A DNA stretch of 64,000 nt from Burkholderia latens (GCF_001718795.1 NZ_CP013438.1:1674001-1738000); one strand, 5' to 3'. Positions 52,831-61,187 are shown, counted from the stretch's first letter. Notes: a model not told the origin generated them from the letters alone. Translations and numbers: made by a program.

Positions 52831-53826
52831 TCATGCCTTCCGGCCAAAGCGGCGGCGATAGTCGTGCGGAGATATGCCATACACCTTCGAGAAGGCCCGG
52901 CGCATGCGTTCGTCATCGCCGAAACCCGTTCGCTGTGCGATGACCTGAATAGGCTCTTGCCCGGATTCAAGCAGACGTCTGGCTGCCTCTATGCGCAGCC
53001 GCTCGACGGCTTTCCCGGGGCTTTCCCCCGTTTCGCGAAGATAGACCCGCGCGAAGTTGCGTGGGCTCATCCGTGCCGCGTCGGCCAATGCGGCAATCGA
53101 CAGGTCCGCGTGGAGATGGGCGCGCATCCAGTCATGCAGATCGTCGAACCGGCCGCGCGCGTCGCGCATCTGCTGACGCAGTTCGATGCTGAACTGGGAT
53201 TGGCCACCGGGTCGCTTGAGAAAGAGAACCATGCCGCGGGCCACGTTGAGCGCTGTCAGATGGTCCAGATCGTCCTCGATCATGGCGAGCGCCATGTCGA
53301 TTCCGGCGGAGACGCCGGCCGATGTCCAGATATGGTCGGACGTCACAAAAATCGCGTCGCCCTTGACGTTGACCGACGGATGCTGCTGCTCGAGCCGGCT
53401 GCAGGCAGCCCAGTGCGTGGTTGCATCGCGGTGATCGAGCACGCCGAGCTGCGCCAGGATGAATGCGCCGGTGCAAATCGAGCCAAGCCGACGCGGCCGG
53501 TCGAGATAGCTCACGAGCCTCGCGCGCAGCGATGCAGTCGCAGCCGCTGGCATAAACAAGTCGGCGCCAGCGACCAACAGCGTGTCCACGGAGTCCATCG
53601 CCGCGTCGTCGAGGCGCACTGTTTCCAGCTTCACGCGCGTGTCCGTGGGCACCGGGCCACCCGCCTCGGAAGTCAGAACGATCTCATACGCGGGACGACC
53701 GTCTTCAAGACAGGCGTCGCTAAAGGCCTGCAGCGGGCCTGATATGTCCAGGAGCTTGGCGCCCTCGTAGGCGACGATGACAATCTTGCGCGGCGCGGGC
53801 CCATCCGGACTGTCGGTTCTAGACAT
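52831..53826 (-). CDS. GlxA-type transcriptional regulator (DJ-1/PfpI plus AraC domain)
   Basis: A 331-residue regulator. Residues about 12-185 are DJ-1/PfpI-like (KIVIVAYEGAKLLDISGPLQ; the Cys elbow GSICTGAFILAQLGVLDHRD). Residues about 220-320 form an AraC domain (LSIAALADAARMSPRNFARV; IQVIAQRTGFGDDERMRRAF; YGISPHDYRRRFG). It is the same architecture as the regulator at 23112-24086, but its neighbours are two HD proteins. It is divergent from HD2, and HD1 follows it on the same strand. Isonitrile hydratases are related DJ-1 proteins, which is suggestive next to cyanamide-hydratase-like HD proteins but unproven. Confidence 0.9.
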   Translation of the reverse strand: MSRTDSPDGPAPRKIVIVAYEGAKLLDISGPLQAFSDACLEDGRPAYEIVLTSEAGGPVPTDTRVKLETVRLDDAAMDSVDTLLVAGADLFMPAAATASLRARLVSYLDRPRRLGSICTGAFILAQLGVLDHRDATTHWAACSRLEQQHPSVNVKGDAIFVTSDHIWTSAGVSAGIDMALAMIEDDLDHLTALNVARGMVLFLKRPGGQSQFSIELRQQMRDARGRFDDLHDWMRAHLHADLSIAALADAARMSPRNFARVYLRETGESPGKAVERLRIEAARRLLESGQEPIQVIAQRTGFGDDERMRRAFSKVYGISPHDYRRRFGRKA

Positions 53827-54188
53827 AGGCTGACGTATCGAAGTGCGGGCATTTGCGGGATGCCAAGCTCAGTCACGTCCGCCGGCACTCGCGTAACAGG
53901 ACTGGCCCATGGCGACCAACCGTGGACGACAAGACAAGCTACAGGTATTGGGCACAGGCACGCAATGACAACCATACCTCTTTTTCTGCCAACACCGGGC
54001 TGCAGCACGCAGCGAGCGGGGACAGCGCGCGTCCTGCTTCGACGTCGCGGTGCACGAAAAGCGGCGCGCTGCTCAGCGCAAGGACGAGCGTGCCGGCAGA
54101 AAGCGAGGCGTGAATGTCAGTCGACAAATTGTCAGTTTTCCTATACTGATTCAGCCGTTCTCAATGGCAATATCGACAGGACATTATC
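53827..54188. other. Divergent intergenic region between the GlxA-type regulator and HD2
   Basis: 362 bases with no supported gene. It contains the palindrome at 54123-54133 and AT-rich DNA near 54120-54180 (TTTTCCTATACTGATTCAGC), likely the HD2 promoter, and presumably the regulator promoter at the left. Confidence 0.5.
54123..54133. promoter_or_regulatory. Palindrome GACAAATTGTC upstream of HD2
   Basis: 11-base odd-centred palindrome, preceded by TC (CGACAAATTGTC), 55 bases upstream of the GTG start of HD2. It shares the CGACAA half-site with the inverted repeat upstream of HD1, so the same regulator may act on both. Confidence 0.55.
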
Positions 54189-54812
54189 GTGATATCGGAT
54201 ATCAAGGTACCGGACAGCAGCCTTGCTCGTGCGGTCGAAGCACTTGCACGCTCGGTTTCGAACGAGACGCTCTTCAACCACGTGATGCGGTGCTACTGGT
54301 TCGGGGAACTGTTCGCGCAACAGGAGGGAGCGAAGGTCGACAGCGAGTTGATGTTCATGTCAGCCGTGCTGCACGACCTTGGCCTTACCGACCACGCGGC
54401 GGGCCCGCATCGGTTCGAGATCGAAGGGGCAACGGCGGCGCGCACGTTCCTCGTCGAGCGGGGGCTATCGGAGGATCGGGCGCAGAAGGTTTGGGACAAC
54501 ATCGCGCTTCATACATGGGACATGAACCAGTTCAGGGGCGATACCAGCCGCCTGATGCAGCTGGGGCTCGCCTACGATGTCTCCGGCGTGGCTGGCGCGC
54601 ACCTCGACCCAGCGGACGTTGCCGAAGTGCTGCGACGATACCCGCGGCGAAACTTCAAGCGCGCTTTCAACGAAATGCTCAACCACGAGGTCGATTGCAA
54701 ACAGCCGTACCCGCACTGGTTCCACATCTGTTCGCGTGTTGCGCACAACCGGTCGCCGCTCACCATCGTAGACGCGCCGGTCGTGCTGGATTGGGCGCCG
54801 TTCGACGAATGA
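54189..54812 (+). CDS. HD-domain protein (cyanamide-hydratase-like), paralogue 2
   Basis: A 207-residue paralogue of the HD protein at 52064-52705, with His31 in LFNHVMRCYWFGELFA, His62-Asp63 in LMFMSAVLHDLGLTDHA and His108 in IALHTW. The starts also match (KVPDSSLARAVEAL against APDSELARKAAAL). It begins with GTG, with AGGA seven bases upstream. The two copies differ enough to suggest an old duplication or separate acquisition, and may have different substrates. The beta-carbonic-anhydrase-like gene follows 151 bases downstream on the same strand. Confidence 0.83.
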   Translation: MISDIKVPDSSLARAVEALARSVSNETLFNHVMRCYWFGELFAQQEGAKVDSELMFMSAVLHDLGLTDHAAGPHRFEIEGATAARTFLVERGLSEDRAQKVWDNIALHTWDMNQFRGDTSRLMQLGLAYDVSGVAGAHLDPADVAEVLRRYPRRNFKRAFNEMLNHEVDCKQPYPHWFHICSRVAHNRSPLTIVDAPVVLDWAPFDE

Positions 54813-54963
54813 GCAACGGCTTCGTGCGACAGGCCACTGGCAGAAACCGAGGGCTCAATGTCATTTGTGACGCAGATCGGCAAACCTATACTCAACGTCA
54901 CACGCAGCGCCACGTCGCTGCCTTTCCGGCTAGCCGGCGAACGTACAGAGCGGGGCAACGCAA

Positions 54964-55572
54964 ATGAGCCAATACAGTCAATTCGAATTCAGGACACAAC
55001 CATGGTTTGACCCGACATGGTTCGACCGGTCGAACTTTCAGGGATTCAGCCGTTTCATCCCGATGAAGACCATCGTGATCCACTGCTTTGACCCGAGAGC
55101 ATCTGAAATCCCGCAGGCGGTCGCCGACTACTTCGGCGACGAAGTCTATCCAGGCGAAAACATTCTGGACGAGGCCGGCAACCGGATCGGCAACACGCGT
55201 ACGTTGTTTGCCGTGTCGAACGCAGGAGGACGTGCCCTGTCGGCTCTGCAGTCGGTCGCGACGATGGACTATCTCTTCAAGGTGCAAAACGTCGCAGTGG
55301 TGCACCACTCGTTTTGCGGCGCAACGGCCTTCACGCCCGACGCGCTCGTTGAAGAGTTCCACGATCATCACCACGCCGACATTTCAACGATGTTCGACCA
55401 CGACAGTCTCGCCATTTCGGATTTTGAGGAATCAATCAGGCACGATGTCCAACTGCTTCGTTCCAGCGCGGCCGTGCCGAAGAACATCAAACTCTACGGT
55501 TTCTTCTACGAGATCAATTCCGGCAAGCTGACCGAAGTGGTGCGGGATATCCCGGCCGAGGTCGCTCCGTAG
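54964..55572 (+). CDS. Beta-carbonic-anhydrase-like protein
   Basis: A 202-residue protein with the beta-class zinc site complete: Cys41-x-Asp43-x-Arg45 in HCFDPRASEIP and His115-x-x-Cys118 in VVHHSFCGATAF, with the SNAGG loop in between. It has an unusual N-terminal stretch rich in Trp/Phe (FRTQPWFDPTWFDRSNF). True carbonic anhydrases of this class form dimers; relatives hydrolyse COS or CS2. In this context (next to two nitrile/cyanamide-hydratase-like proteins) a role in handling CO2, cyanate or carbonyl sulfide is conceivable. It is convergent with the MarR gene. Confidence 0.82.
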   Translation: MSQYSQFEFRTQPWFDPTWFDRSNFQGFSRFIPMKTIVIHCFDPRASEIPQAVADYFGDEVYPGENILDEAGNRIGNTRTLFAVSNAGGRALSALQSVATMDYLFKVQNVAVVHHSFCGATAFTPDALVEEFHDHHHADISTMFDHDSLAISDFEESIRHDVQLLRSSAAVPKNIKLYGFFYEINSGKLTEVVRDIPAEVAP

Positions 55573-55782
55573 ACGCGCCATGCGGAAGGAATGTTGGCCG
55601 CGCCTCCCCTTCCGGCTCTCATCGCCATGTGAGCATTTTCCAATCCTTCGAAGAGTCTGAACCTCGAGATGGTGTGGCGATTCCCCGGTTGTGGATACTC
55701 CGACGGCGCGATTTCGCAACCGGCTATGTATTTGCACCGCCGTCAGGTCGGGCGCGTTCGTTTCATGCAACAATCCCGACGC

Positions 55783-56244
55783 CTAGTCTTCCGACGAACG
55801 CATCGACACGTCGCCGACGACCACGCCTTTCAACCTTTCTCGCAACGCTGTAACGTTGTCTACGCCGTTCAGTTGCTCAAACTCCCGTTGCGCTTCCTGC
55901 CAGAGAGGGGACGCTCTTTCGTGCAGGCGCTGCCCCGCCTCGGTCAGTTCGACAAGGCGACTTCGGCCGTCCGTGGGCGAGGGCTTGATCGTGACGAAGC
56001 CGTCGCGTTCGAGGAAGCCAACCATTTTTCCCATCGCCGTTCGTTCGATATCGAGTCGTTCCGCAAGGGCATTGACCGGTGTACTCCCCACTTCATGCAG
56101 GGCGGCCAGGGTGAGGAATTGCGTGATGCGCAGACCCACGGGCTCGAGATGGCTATCGTAGAGTCGGGAGATCTGCCTGCTCGCCTTCCTCACGGCGAAG
56201 CAGTTACATTGATCGATTCCGAGTGGCTGGTGAACGGACAACAT
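55783..56244 (-). CDS. MarR-family transcriptional regulator
   Basis: A 153-residue winged-helix regulator. The DNA-binding core lies at residues 45-110 (STPVNALAERLDIERTAMGK, MVGFLERDGFVTIKPSPTDG, RSRLVELTEAGQRLHERASP). The N-terminus has two cysteines in IDQCNCFAVRKASRQ, which could sense oxidants. The ATG at 56244 is preferred because AGGAG is 8 bases away; a GTG nine bases upstream is too close to it. It follows the NmrA-type gene on the same strand with a 121-base gap, and the 16-bp palindromes upstream of that gene are candidate operators. Confidence 0.88.
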   Translation of the reverse strand: MLSVHQPLGIDQCNCFAVRKASRQISRLYDSHLEPVGLRITQFLTLAALHEVGSTPVNALAERLDIERTAMGKMVGFLERDGFVTIKPSPTDGRSRLVELTEAGQRLHERASPLWQEAQREFEQLNGVDNVTALRERLKGVVVGDVSMRSSED

Positions 56245-56365
56245 GTGTTGCACTCCTGATTTCGGTTAATTGCGCCAACGTTACCCGCGCGTCGCGAGGT
56301 ACGGCGGGTTCCTTCGATTCGGTGCATGACGTTTTCGGAACGCGCGATTTTTCTCAAGGATGTGT

Positions 56366-57247
56366 TCACACAAATGCGGCCCGGTGCTTGGCGACAAACT
56401 GCTGGACCGACAGCGGCGGCTTTCCGGTGATCTTCTCGACGACGTCGTTGTTGCCCGAGAAGATGCCATCGCGGTAGTTCTGTGCGACTTCGACCAGATG
56501 CTGCGTGAGGAACGGCGGAAACTTGTAAAGGGTTTCCATCTTGATCCGGAATTCCTCGATGGAAGTGGGCGCGTATTCGATCCGGACGCCCAGAACCTCG
56601 CTCATCGCGGCTGCGATCTCGACGTGGTTCATCTCGACGGGGCCGTGGAGCGTGTAGGTCTTGCCCTCGTGGCCTTCCGGATTGGCGAGGATGTGGGCGA
56701 TTACGCGCCCCTGATCGTCGCTGGCGATGGGCGCGTGACGGCCGTTGCCAAACGGAAATTCGATCTTCTTCGTGGCCCATATCTCCCGCGCAAAATGCGG
56801 ATACACGAGCCAATCAGCAAAGAAGGTGGGGCGCAAATGTGTGGTCGCCACACCCGACCAGTCGAAGACCTGCTCGGAGACCCAGTGATCCTGTGCCGCG
56901 TGGCTCATTGACTCCCGGCGCGCGGAAATCTGCGACATGTTGACGATCGCCGCGACGCCCGCTTCCTTTGCTGCCTGCGCGAAATAGGCCGCGGCTCCGA
57001 TGATTCCCGGCGCGATCGGATGAAGGAAATACGCCGATCGGATGCCTTCCATCGCGGCCCGAATGTCGTCGAGGTCGGTGAAGTCTCCGACTGCGACGTC
57101 GACGCCACGCTGCCTCAGGGCTGCCGCTCGATCATCATCGGTGCGCACATAGGCGCGCACGCGCTTGTGCATCTTGAGCAGTTCGTCAATGGCGAAACCG
57201 CCGGTGCGTCCGGTTGCACCGCTTACAAGAATCTCAGGCTCGTTCAT
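56366..57247 (-). CDS. NmrA-family NAD(P)-binding protein
   Basis: A 293-residue short-chain-like protein of the NmrA/HSCARG type. The dinucleotide loop is ILVSGATGRTGGFAIDELLK, followed by RVRAYVRTDD and VAVGDFTDLDDIRAAMEGIR; the region after 100 holds the NMSQISARRE segment. Members include redox sensors and NAD(P)H:quinone oxidoreductases (QorB-type). ATG 57247 has GGAG upstream; the longer reading crosses the palindromic operator. It is adjacent to a MarR regulator, and together they form a likely stress-response pair. Confidence 0.88.
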   Translation of the reverse strand: MNEPEILVSGATGRTGGFAIDELLKMHKRVRAYVRTDDDRAAALRQRGVDVAVGDFTDLDDIRAAMEGIRSAYFLHPIAPGIIGAAAYFAQAAKEAGVAAIVNMSQISARRESMSHAAQDHWVSEQVFDWSGVATTHLRPTFFADWLVYPHFAREIWATKKIEFPFGNGRHAPIASDDQGRVIAHILANPEGHEGKTYTLHGPVEMNHVEIAAAMSEVLGVRIEYAPTSIEEFRIKMETLYKFPPFLTQHLVEVAQNYRDGIFSGNNDVVEKITGKPPLSVQQFVAKHRAAFV

Positions 57248-57268
57248 CACTTCGCTCCGTTCGAAAGT

Positions 57269-57314
57269 GAGAGCATATGCTCTCTTAAGACAAAGACTAG
57301 GAGCATATGCTCTC
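57269..57314. promoter_or_regulatory. Tandem 16-bp palindromes GAGAGCATATGCTCTC
   Basis: A perfect 16-base palindrome (57269-57284) and a second, 14/16-matching copy (57299-57314) are centred 30 bases apart, about three helical turns, just upstream of the NmrA-type start. Strong symmetry and regular spacing make a dimeric-regulator operator very likely; the MarR protein encoded downstream is the best candidate. Confidence 0.8.
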
Positions 57315-57827
57315 ACTGTCAAGTTTTTTATTCGCAATCCGGATAACATCACGCTCGGTTCGGCTGACGGCATTGCTAGCGAGCATCGACGGGCTGCCGG
57401 GCGGGCGCCCCGCAGTGCGAAGCGCCTCCGAGCGCCGATACGTCCGTGCTTATTTGCGACTGATCAGCCACACTGCAGGAGGGGCCGCAGCTATGCTTGG
57501 AGCACACATTTGAGTTTCCATCCGGCGGCGCGAGCGAACGACTGAAAGTGGCCGAACGCGGAAGCTCGAAGTTGGCAGGCGATCAACCGCGCTGGGCCGA
57601 CCACCGAACTTCTGCTGCCGCCCCGTTGCTCTCGCTCATGCCGCGGCAGCCCTAAGGCCGGATATCGGAGCGGAACGGTCGTCTCGTCGCGTTGCTTGCT
57701 CGACGACAAGTCATCGGCTCTTCTGCCGTCGCAATGCTGGCGACTGTGAGGCAACCCATAGGTCTTTATCGCCCCCGCAGAAGACCCGGTCAGTATGCTC
57801 GCGGCTCGGGGTCGCCTGCCGGTCAAA
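57315..57827. other. Gap without gene between the NmrA promoter and the zinc-type dehydrogenase
   Basis: About 510 bases. Short readings in several frames have no recognisable family or ribosome site. A stretch near 57535-57570 (CGACTGAAAGTGGCCGAACG) resembles short noncoding repeats seen near the IS remnant. Possibly decayed DNA between modules. Confidence 0.4.
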
Positions 57828-58796
57828 TCATGGAACAAGCAGCAACTTGCCGGAAGTCTTACGGCTCCACATATCGGCTTGAGCTTTCGCGGCATCTGCC
57901 AACGCATATACGCCGCCGTTGTGCACCTTGAGCCGCCCTTCACGCACCCAACCGAACAGCTGCGCTGCATGCGAACGCAGCAACGCAGGGGTCCGAATAT
58001 GGTCGGCGAATGACGCATAACCGATCTTGATGCTCTTGGGCAACCGGAACAGCTCGATCGTCGCATCGGCTCCCAGCACCGGTCCGTACCAGCACAAGGT
58101 ACCGGAATAACGCAACACATCAAGCGACGCCTGGAATGTAGCCGGCCCCGAGCCGTCGTACACCACATGCACGCCGTCTCCTCGCGTGATGTCCATTACG
58201 GCATCAACAAAATTGCCCGAGCGATCCACAATTACATGATCCGCGCCGGCTGCTTTAGCTGCCGCAACCTTGGATTCCGACGAAACGCGGCCGATGACCG
58301 TACCACCACGCAACTTGATGATTTGAGCCAGCAGCGAACCTACGCCACCGGCGGCGGCATGCACCAGCGCAATATCGCCCTGCTGGACCGGATAGAAGTC
58401 GGTGGCAAAATGGCTCGCAGTAAAGCCATTCATCATGAGCGACGCCGCGACACGGTCGTCAATGTCGTCCGGCACCTGCGCCAGCGCCGCGGCCGGCAGC
58501 ACGACCTTTTCCGCATAGCTGCCTGGTGCATATGCCCAAGCCACGCGCTGACCTATCTCGAGATCGGACACGCCTTCGCCCAGTGCCAGCACACGCCCCG
58601 CACCCTCCACGCCGATTATTTTAGGATTGGGCACGTTGGTCCAGGCCATTCCCTGGCGAACGCCAATGTCCATGAAATTCACGCCGGCCACAGCGATGCC
58701 GACCAGCACTTCACCCGGACCAGGAACCGGATCATTTCGCTCGACATACTCGAGCATGTCTACATCGCCAACGCCATTCATCACCACTGCTTTCAT
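57828..58796 (-). CDS. Quinone-oxidoreductase/alcohol dehydrogenase-like NADPH protein
   Basis: A 322-residue medium-chain dehydrogenase of the QOR/zeta-crystallin type without the structural zinc cysteines. N-terminal MKAVVMNGVGDVDMLEYVER, the VAGVNFMDIGVRQGMAW segment, and the Rossmann loop ALVHAAAGGVGSLLAQIIKL are clear. It should reduce quinones or activated alkenals with NADPH. The ATG at 58796 has GGAGA upstream; a palindromic operator lies directly upstream of it, and a TetR regulator gene precedes it on the same strand, so it is probably TetR-controlled. Confidence 0.9.
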   Translation of the reverse strand: MKAVVMNGVGDVDMLEYVERNDPVPGPGEVLVGIAVAGVNFMDIGVRQGMAWTNVPNPKIIGVEGAGRVLALGEGVSDLEIGQRVAWAYAPGSYAEKVVLPAAALAQVPDDIDDRVAASLMMNGFTASHFATDFYPVQQGDIALVHAAAGGVGSLLAQIIKLRGGTVIGRVSSESKVAAAKAAGADHVIVDRSGNFVDAVMDITRGDGVHVVYDGSGPATFQASLDVLRYSGTLCWYGPVLGADATIELFRLPKSIKIGYASFADHIRTPALLRSHAAQLFGWVREGRLKVHNGGVYALADAAKAQADMWSRKTSGKLLLVP

Positions 58797-58808
58797 CACA
58801 CTCTCCAA

Positions 58809-58830
58809 TAATGGAATGATCGTTCCATTA
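58809..58830. promoter_or_regulatory. Inverted repeat TAATGGAA-TGATCG-TTCCATTA, probable TetR operator
   Basis: 8-bp perfect arms with a 6-base spacer, 13 bases upstream of the dehydrogenase start and 15 bases past the TetR gene. This is a typical position and shape for a TetR-family operator. Confidence 0.75.
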
Positions 58831-58844
58831 AAAGGCAAAAAAAT

Positions 58845-59411
58845 TTACATCAACACTCGCATCGCCAACCGGCCCAGTGATGCCAGTTCCGAGTCGCCGG
58901 CGCCTCCGCGCGCCGACAACCGAATAGCGGCGATACTTGCAACCAGAAAGCTTGCGGCTTGTTTGGCGTCCACTTCCAGTGAAACGTCACCTTGCGCCTG
59001 AGCTTCCCGTACTTTCTGGGTCAGCGCCTTGAGCAAAAATTTACCGATTCCTTCGCGCAATTTCGTCAGTTCCGGATCCGAGTCTCCGAACTCACAGATT
59101 GAAACCACACCCAAACAGGACTGACGCGCCTCCCGCACGACGCGATTCATCATCGCGCGCAAGCCGTCGATGGCCTTGTGACCTTGATTCAGCGCGTCAA
59201 GATGCGCCTGACGTTCGGTATCGCCATATCGCTTTACTGCTGCGCAATAGAGTCCCCACTTGTCGCCAAATGTGTCGTACAAGCTTTGTCGACCGATCCG
59301 CATTGCGTCGACCAGCATGCCGGCTGAGGTGCCTGCATAGCCGTGCGAGCGAAAGACTTCGATTGCGGCATCCAGGACGTAGTCAATATCGAACTCTTTA
59401 TTTCTAGCCAT
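58845..59411 (-). CDS. TetR-family transcriptional regulator
   Basis: A 188-residue regulator. The TetR HTH occupies residues about 8-55 (FDIDYVLDAAIEVFRSHGYA, GTSAGMLVDAMRIGRQSLYD, TFGDKWGLYCAAVKRYG). The ligand domain contains a cysteine-containing VVREARQSCLGVVSICEFG stretch, typical of AcrR/NemR-like sensors of electrophiles. It is upstream of the quinone-oxidoreductase-like gene, whose promoter has a perfect inverted repeat. ATG 59411 gives a normal TetR start. Confidence 0.9.
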   Translation of the reverse strand: MARNKEFDIDYVLDAAIEVFRSHGYAGTSAGMLVDAMRIGRQSLYDTFGDKWGLYCAAVKRYGDTERQAHLDALNQGHKAIDGLRAMMNRVVREARQSCLGVVSICEFGDSDPELTKLREGIGKFLLKALTQKVREAQAQGDVSLEVDAKQAASFLVASIAAIRLSARGGAGDSELASLGRLAMRVLM

Positions 59412-59422
59412 GATCGAACCCT

Positions 59423-59443
59423 TGGTTTCCAGCCAAGAAACCA
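59423..59443. promoter_or_regulatory. Inverted repeat TGGTTTC-CAGCCAA-GAAACCA upstream of the TetR gene
   Basis: 7-bp perfect arms and a 7-base spacer, 12 bases upstream of the TetR start. Possible autoregulatory site; its sequence differs from the downstream operator, apart from the TTCCA/TGGAA-like pieces in the same region, so the link is weak. Confidence 0.4.
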
Positions 59444-59506
59444 TTCTATCGATACTGGAACGAACAGTCAAATAAGGCGATGTTGATGAAGCCGTGACGC
59501 CACGCT

Positions 59507-60586
59507 TCAGCGGGATTTGCTCGCGTCGGTGCCGAGGAAGGGAAACGCGGGTGCGCGTTGAAAGTCCTTGGAAACTTCGCCGCCGAATGCGTTGCGCTGA
59601 TCCTTGCCGAGGTCGAGACGTTTGACCGGTGCGCCGGCGGAGAAGTCGACCTTGTGGAGGTCGACCCAGAAGGTACTCGGAGTGACGGCCGATTCGAAGA
59701 AGTAAAGCATGCGCTTGTGATCGGCAACGGTGCGCCAGCGCGTGGACGATATATTCGGCTCGCCCGGCGTGGCGATCCCGAACGGCACCGATACGTTACG
59801 GATCAAGCTGAAAACGCTGGCAAGTGCAATGGCGGGGTCTTCACTCTTGGGGATAGCGTTGACGTAGAACGACGCGCGCGCGAACCGGTCAGCAGAGCGA
59901 TTGGTGCCAGGCAGCCAGACGGTGCCGCCTATCTGCTTCCAATATTCGTTCAGTGCAAGCTGCTCGTCGAAGATCGGTGAGTTCGTCATGACCTGATACT
60001 GCCGACCATGATGGATGATCTGCTTGCCGGCGATGTACTCGACGATGGCGCTGTCGCCAGTCGCGTCTGACATCGCGAGGTGAAGTGTCGTCAGGCGCTG
60101 TTCTCCGGGGACGTTGTCAGTGACGATTGTGAACGGCTCTTTCTCGAGCGCAGCGACGGCTTCCGCGACGGTCGCAAAATTGTCCAGCACGTACTGCGCC
60201 CATGCGGCGATCGTGAGTCCCGGTTTCGAGTTTTTGTCGAAGGGGGGATATTGCGACTCGACGAGCCAGAGCAGCTCAGCGGCTAGCCCCTTTTCGTTCA
60301 TCCCATCGGTGGTGGAGACGTCATAACCGGTCGCCACGACGCTACCGTATTTCGCGGTCCATTTGAGAGAGTTCGGACCGGATTCGCCGGTGCGCGCGAT
60401 ACCACGCGGCAGGATGTAGAGATTGGTGGCGACATCGAGTTTCCAGTCCATCGATCGGGCGGTGATAACGTCGTCGTTGTTGCCGAGATAGACTACGCGT
60501 GTGCAGGCTAGCGACCCGGCCGGGTCGACGAGGAGCGTCGCTGCTGCGGCGAGACAGGTCAGAACGGCGCAAACGGGGCGGCGCAT
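59507..60586 (-). CDS. Choloylglycine hydrolase/penicillin V acylase-like (Ntn) hydrolase
   Basis: A 359-residue precursor with a Sec signal ending before Cys (GSLACTRVVYLGN), so cleavage exposes Cys28 as the N-terminal nucleophile of the Ntn-hydrolase fold. Family residues are visible: ITARSMDWKLDVATNLYILP, TTDGMNEKGLAAELLWLVES, and an Asn in FDEQLALNEYW. The enzyme should hydrolyse amides such as conjugated bile salts, penicillin V or acyl-homoserine lactones, in the periplasm. The best substrate is unknown; a GAGGAG site precedes the ATG. Confidence 0.88.
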   Translation of the reverse strand: MRRPVCAVLTCLAAAATLLVDPAGSLACTRVVYLGNNDDVITARSMDWKLDVATNLYILPRGIARTGESGPNSLKWTAKYGSVVATGYDVSTTDGMNEKGLAAELLWLVESQYPPFDKNSKPGLTIAAWAQYVLDNFATVAEAVAALEKEPFTIVTDNVPGEQRLTTLHLAMSDATGDSAIVEYIAGKQIIHHGRQYQVMTNSPIFDEQLALNEYWKQIGGTVWLPGTNRSADRFARASFYVNAIPKSEDPAIALASVFSLIRNVSVPFGIATPGEPNISSTRWRTVADHKRMLYFFESAVTPSTFWVDLHKVDFSAGAPVKRLDLGKDQRNAFGGEVSKDFQRAPAFPFLGTDASKSR

Positions 60587-61079
60587 GGCAACTCCTCACG
60601 CTGTGTTGGTGATTGCAGATTGCTCGACGCCGACGCGCGCGGCGAAGACGACTCGCGTTTGCCTGCTGCGCATTGAGTACTCGGCAATATCGCGTCGACA
60701 ACGTTCGAGGAGAAGGAAGTATTCGATTTCCGTAATGCAGTTGTCAACTGGGCCGCTGAAGTCAAGTGTGAGATCGGGGCGCACGGCGGGTTGCATCTTC
60801 TCTGCTTGCGGTGCAATGTCGCCACGCTTTCAGCAACGACACTCGGGCGCCGAGTACTCCCGGTCCTTCACCTCTACTTTTACAAACTACAAACGGCTCG
60901 ACCTTCGTGTTCCTCAACATCGTAAGTTTCAACGACGATGGCACAACCGTCAGATGTCCCACTTTGAACATCTGCTTCGCTGCGCGCCAACCTGTTCGGC
61001 AAAGGTCGTAACGCCGTCGCGCCCGCGCGCGACACGGTTTTCATATCGCGCGAACTCGCACCCACTGCCGACGTAGCGG
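60587..61079. other. 493-base gap without a supported gene
   Basis: Short readings on both strands lack family similarity and ribosome sites. The right part (about 60900-61000) is AT-rich. I see no repeats or terminators. Confidence 0.4.
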
Positions 61080-61187
61080 TCAAGATCGTCGCCCGGCGAA
61101 GCTTGCACATCCGGCCGGCAGGACTGCAGTGACCACGACGATCACGCAGGCTGTCAGCAGCGGCCTGCCCGCGATGCCTCGCCTCAT
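61080..61187 (-). CDS. 35-residue lipoprotein-signal peptide
   Basis: Possible small gene: ATG at 61187 with AGGAGG 8 bases upstream. The peptide MRRGIAGRPLLTACVIVVVT continues VVLPAGC-like to a lipobox (LPAGC) and only nine residues after it. It could be an entericidin-like small lipoprotein, a truncated lipoprotein gene, or a chance reading. The ribosome site and lipobox are the only support. Confidence 0.45.
   Translation of the reverse strand: MRRGIAGRPLLTACVIVVVTAVLPAGCASFAGRRS

Noticed and set aside
57491..58168. Minus-strand 225-residue frame overlapping the dehydrogenase
   Set aside because: Out of frame with the dehydrogenase, whose Rossmann motif is intact; no domain.
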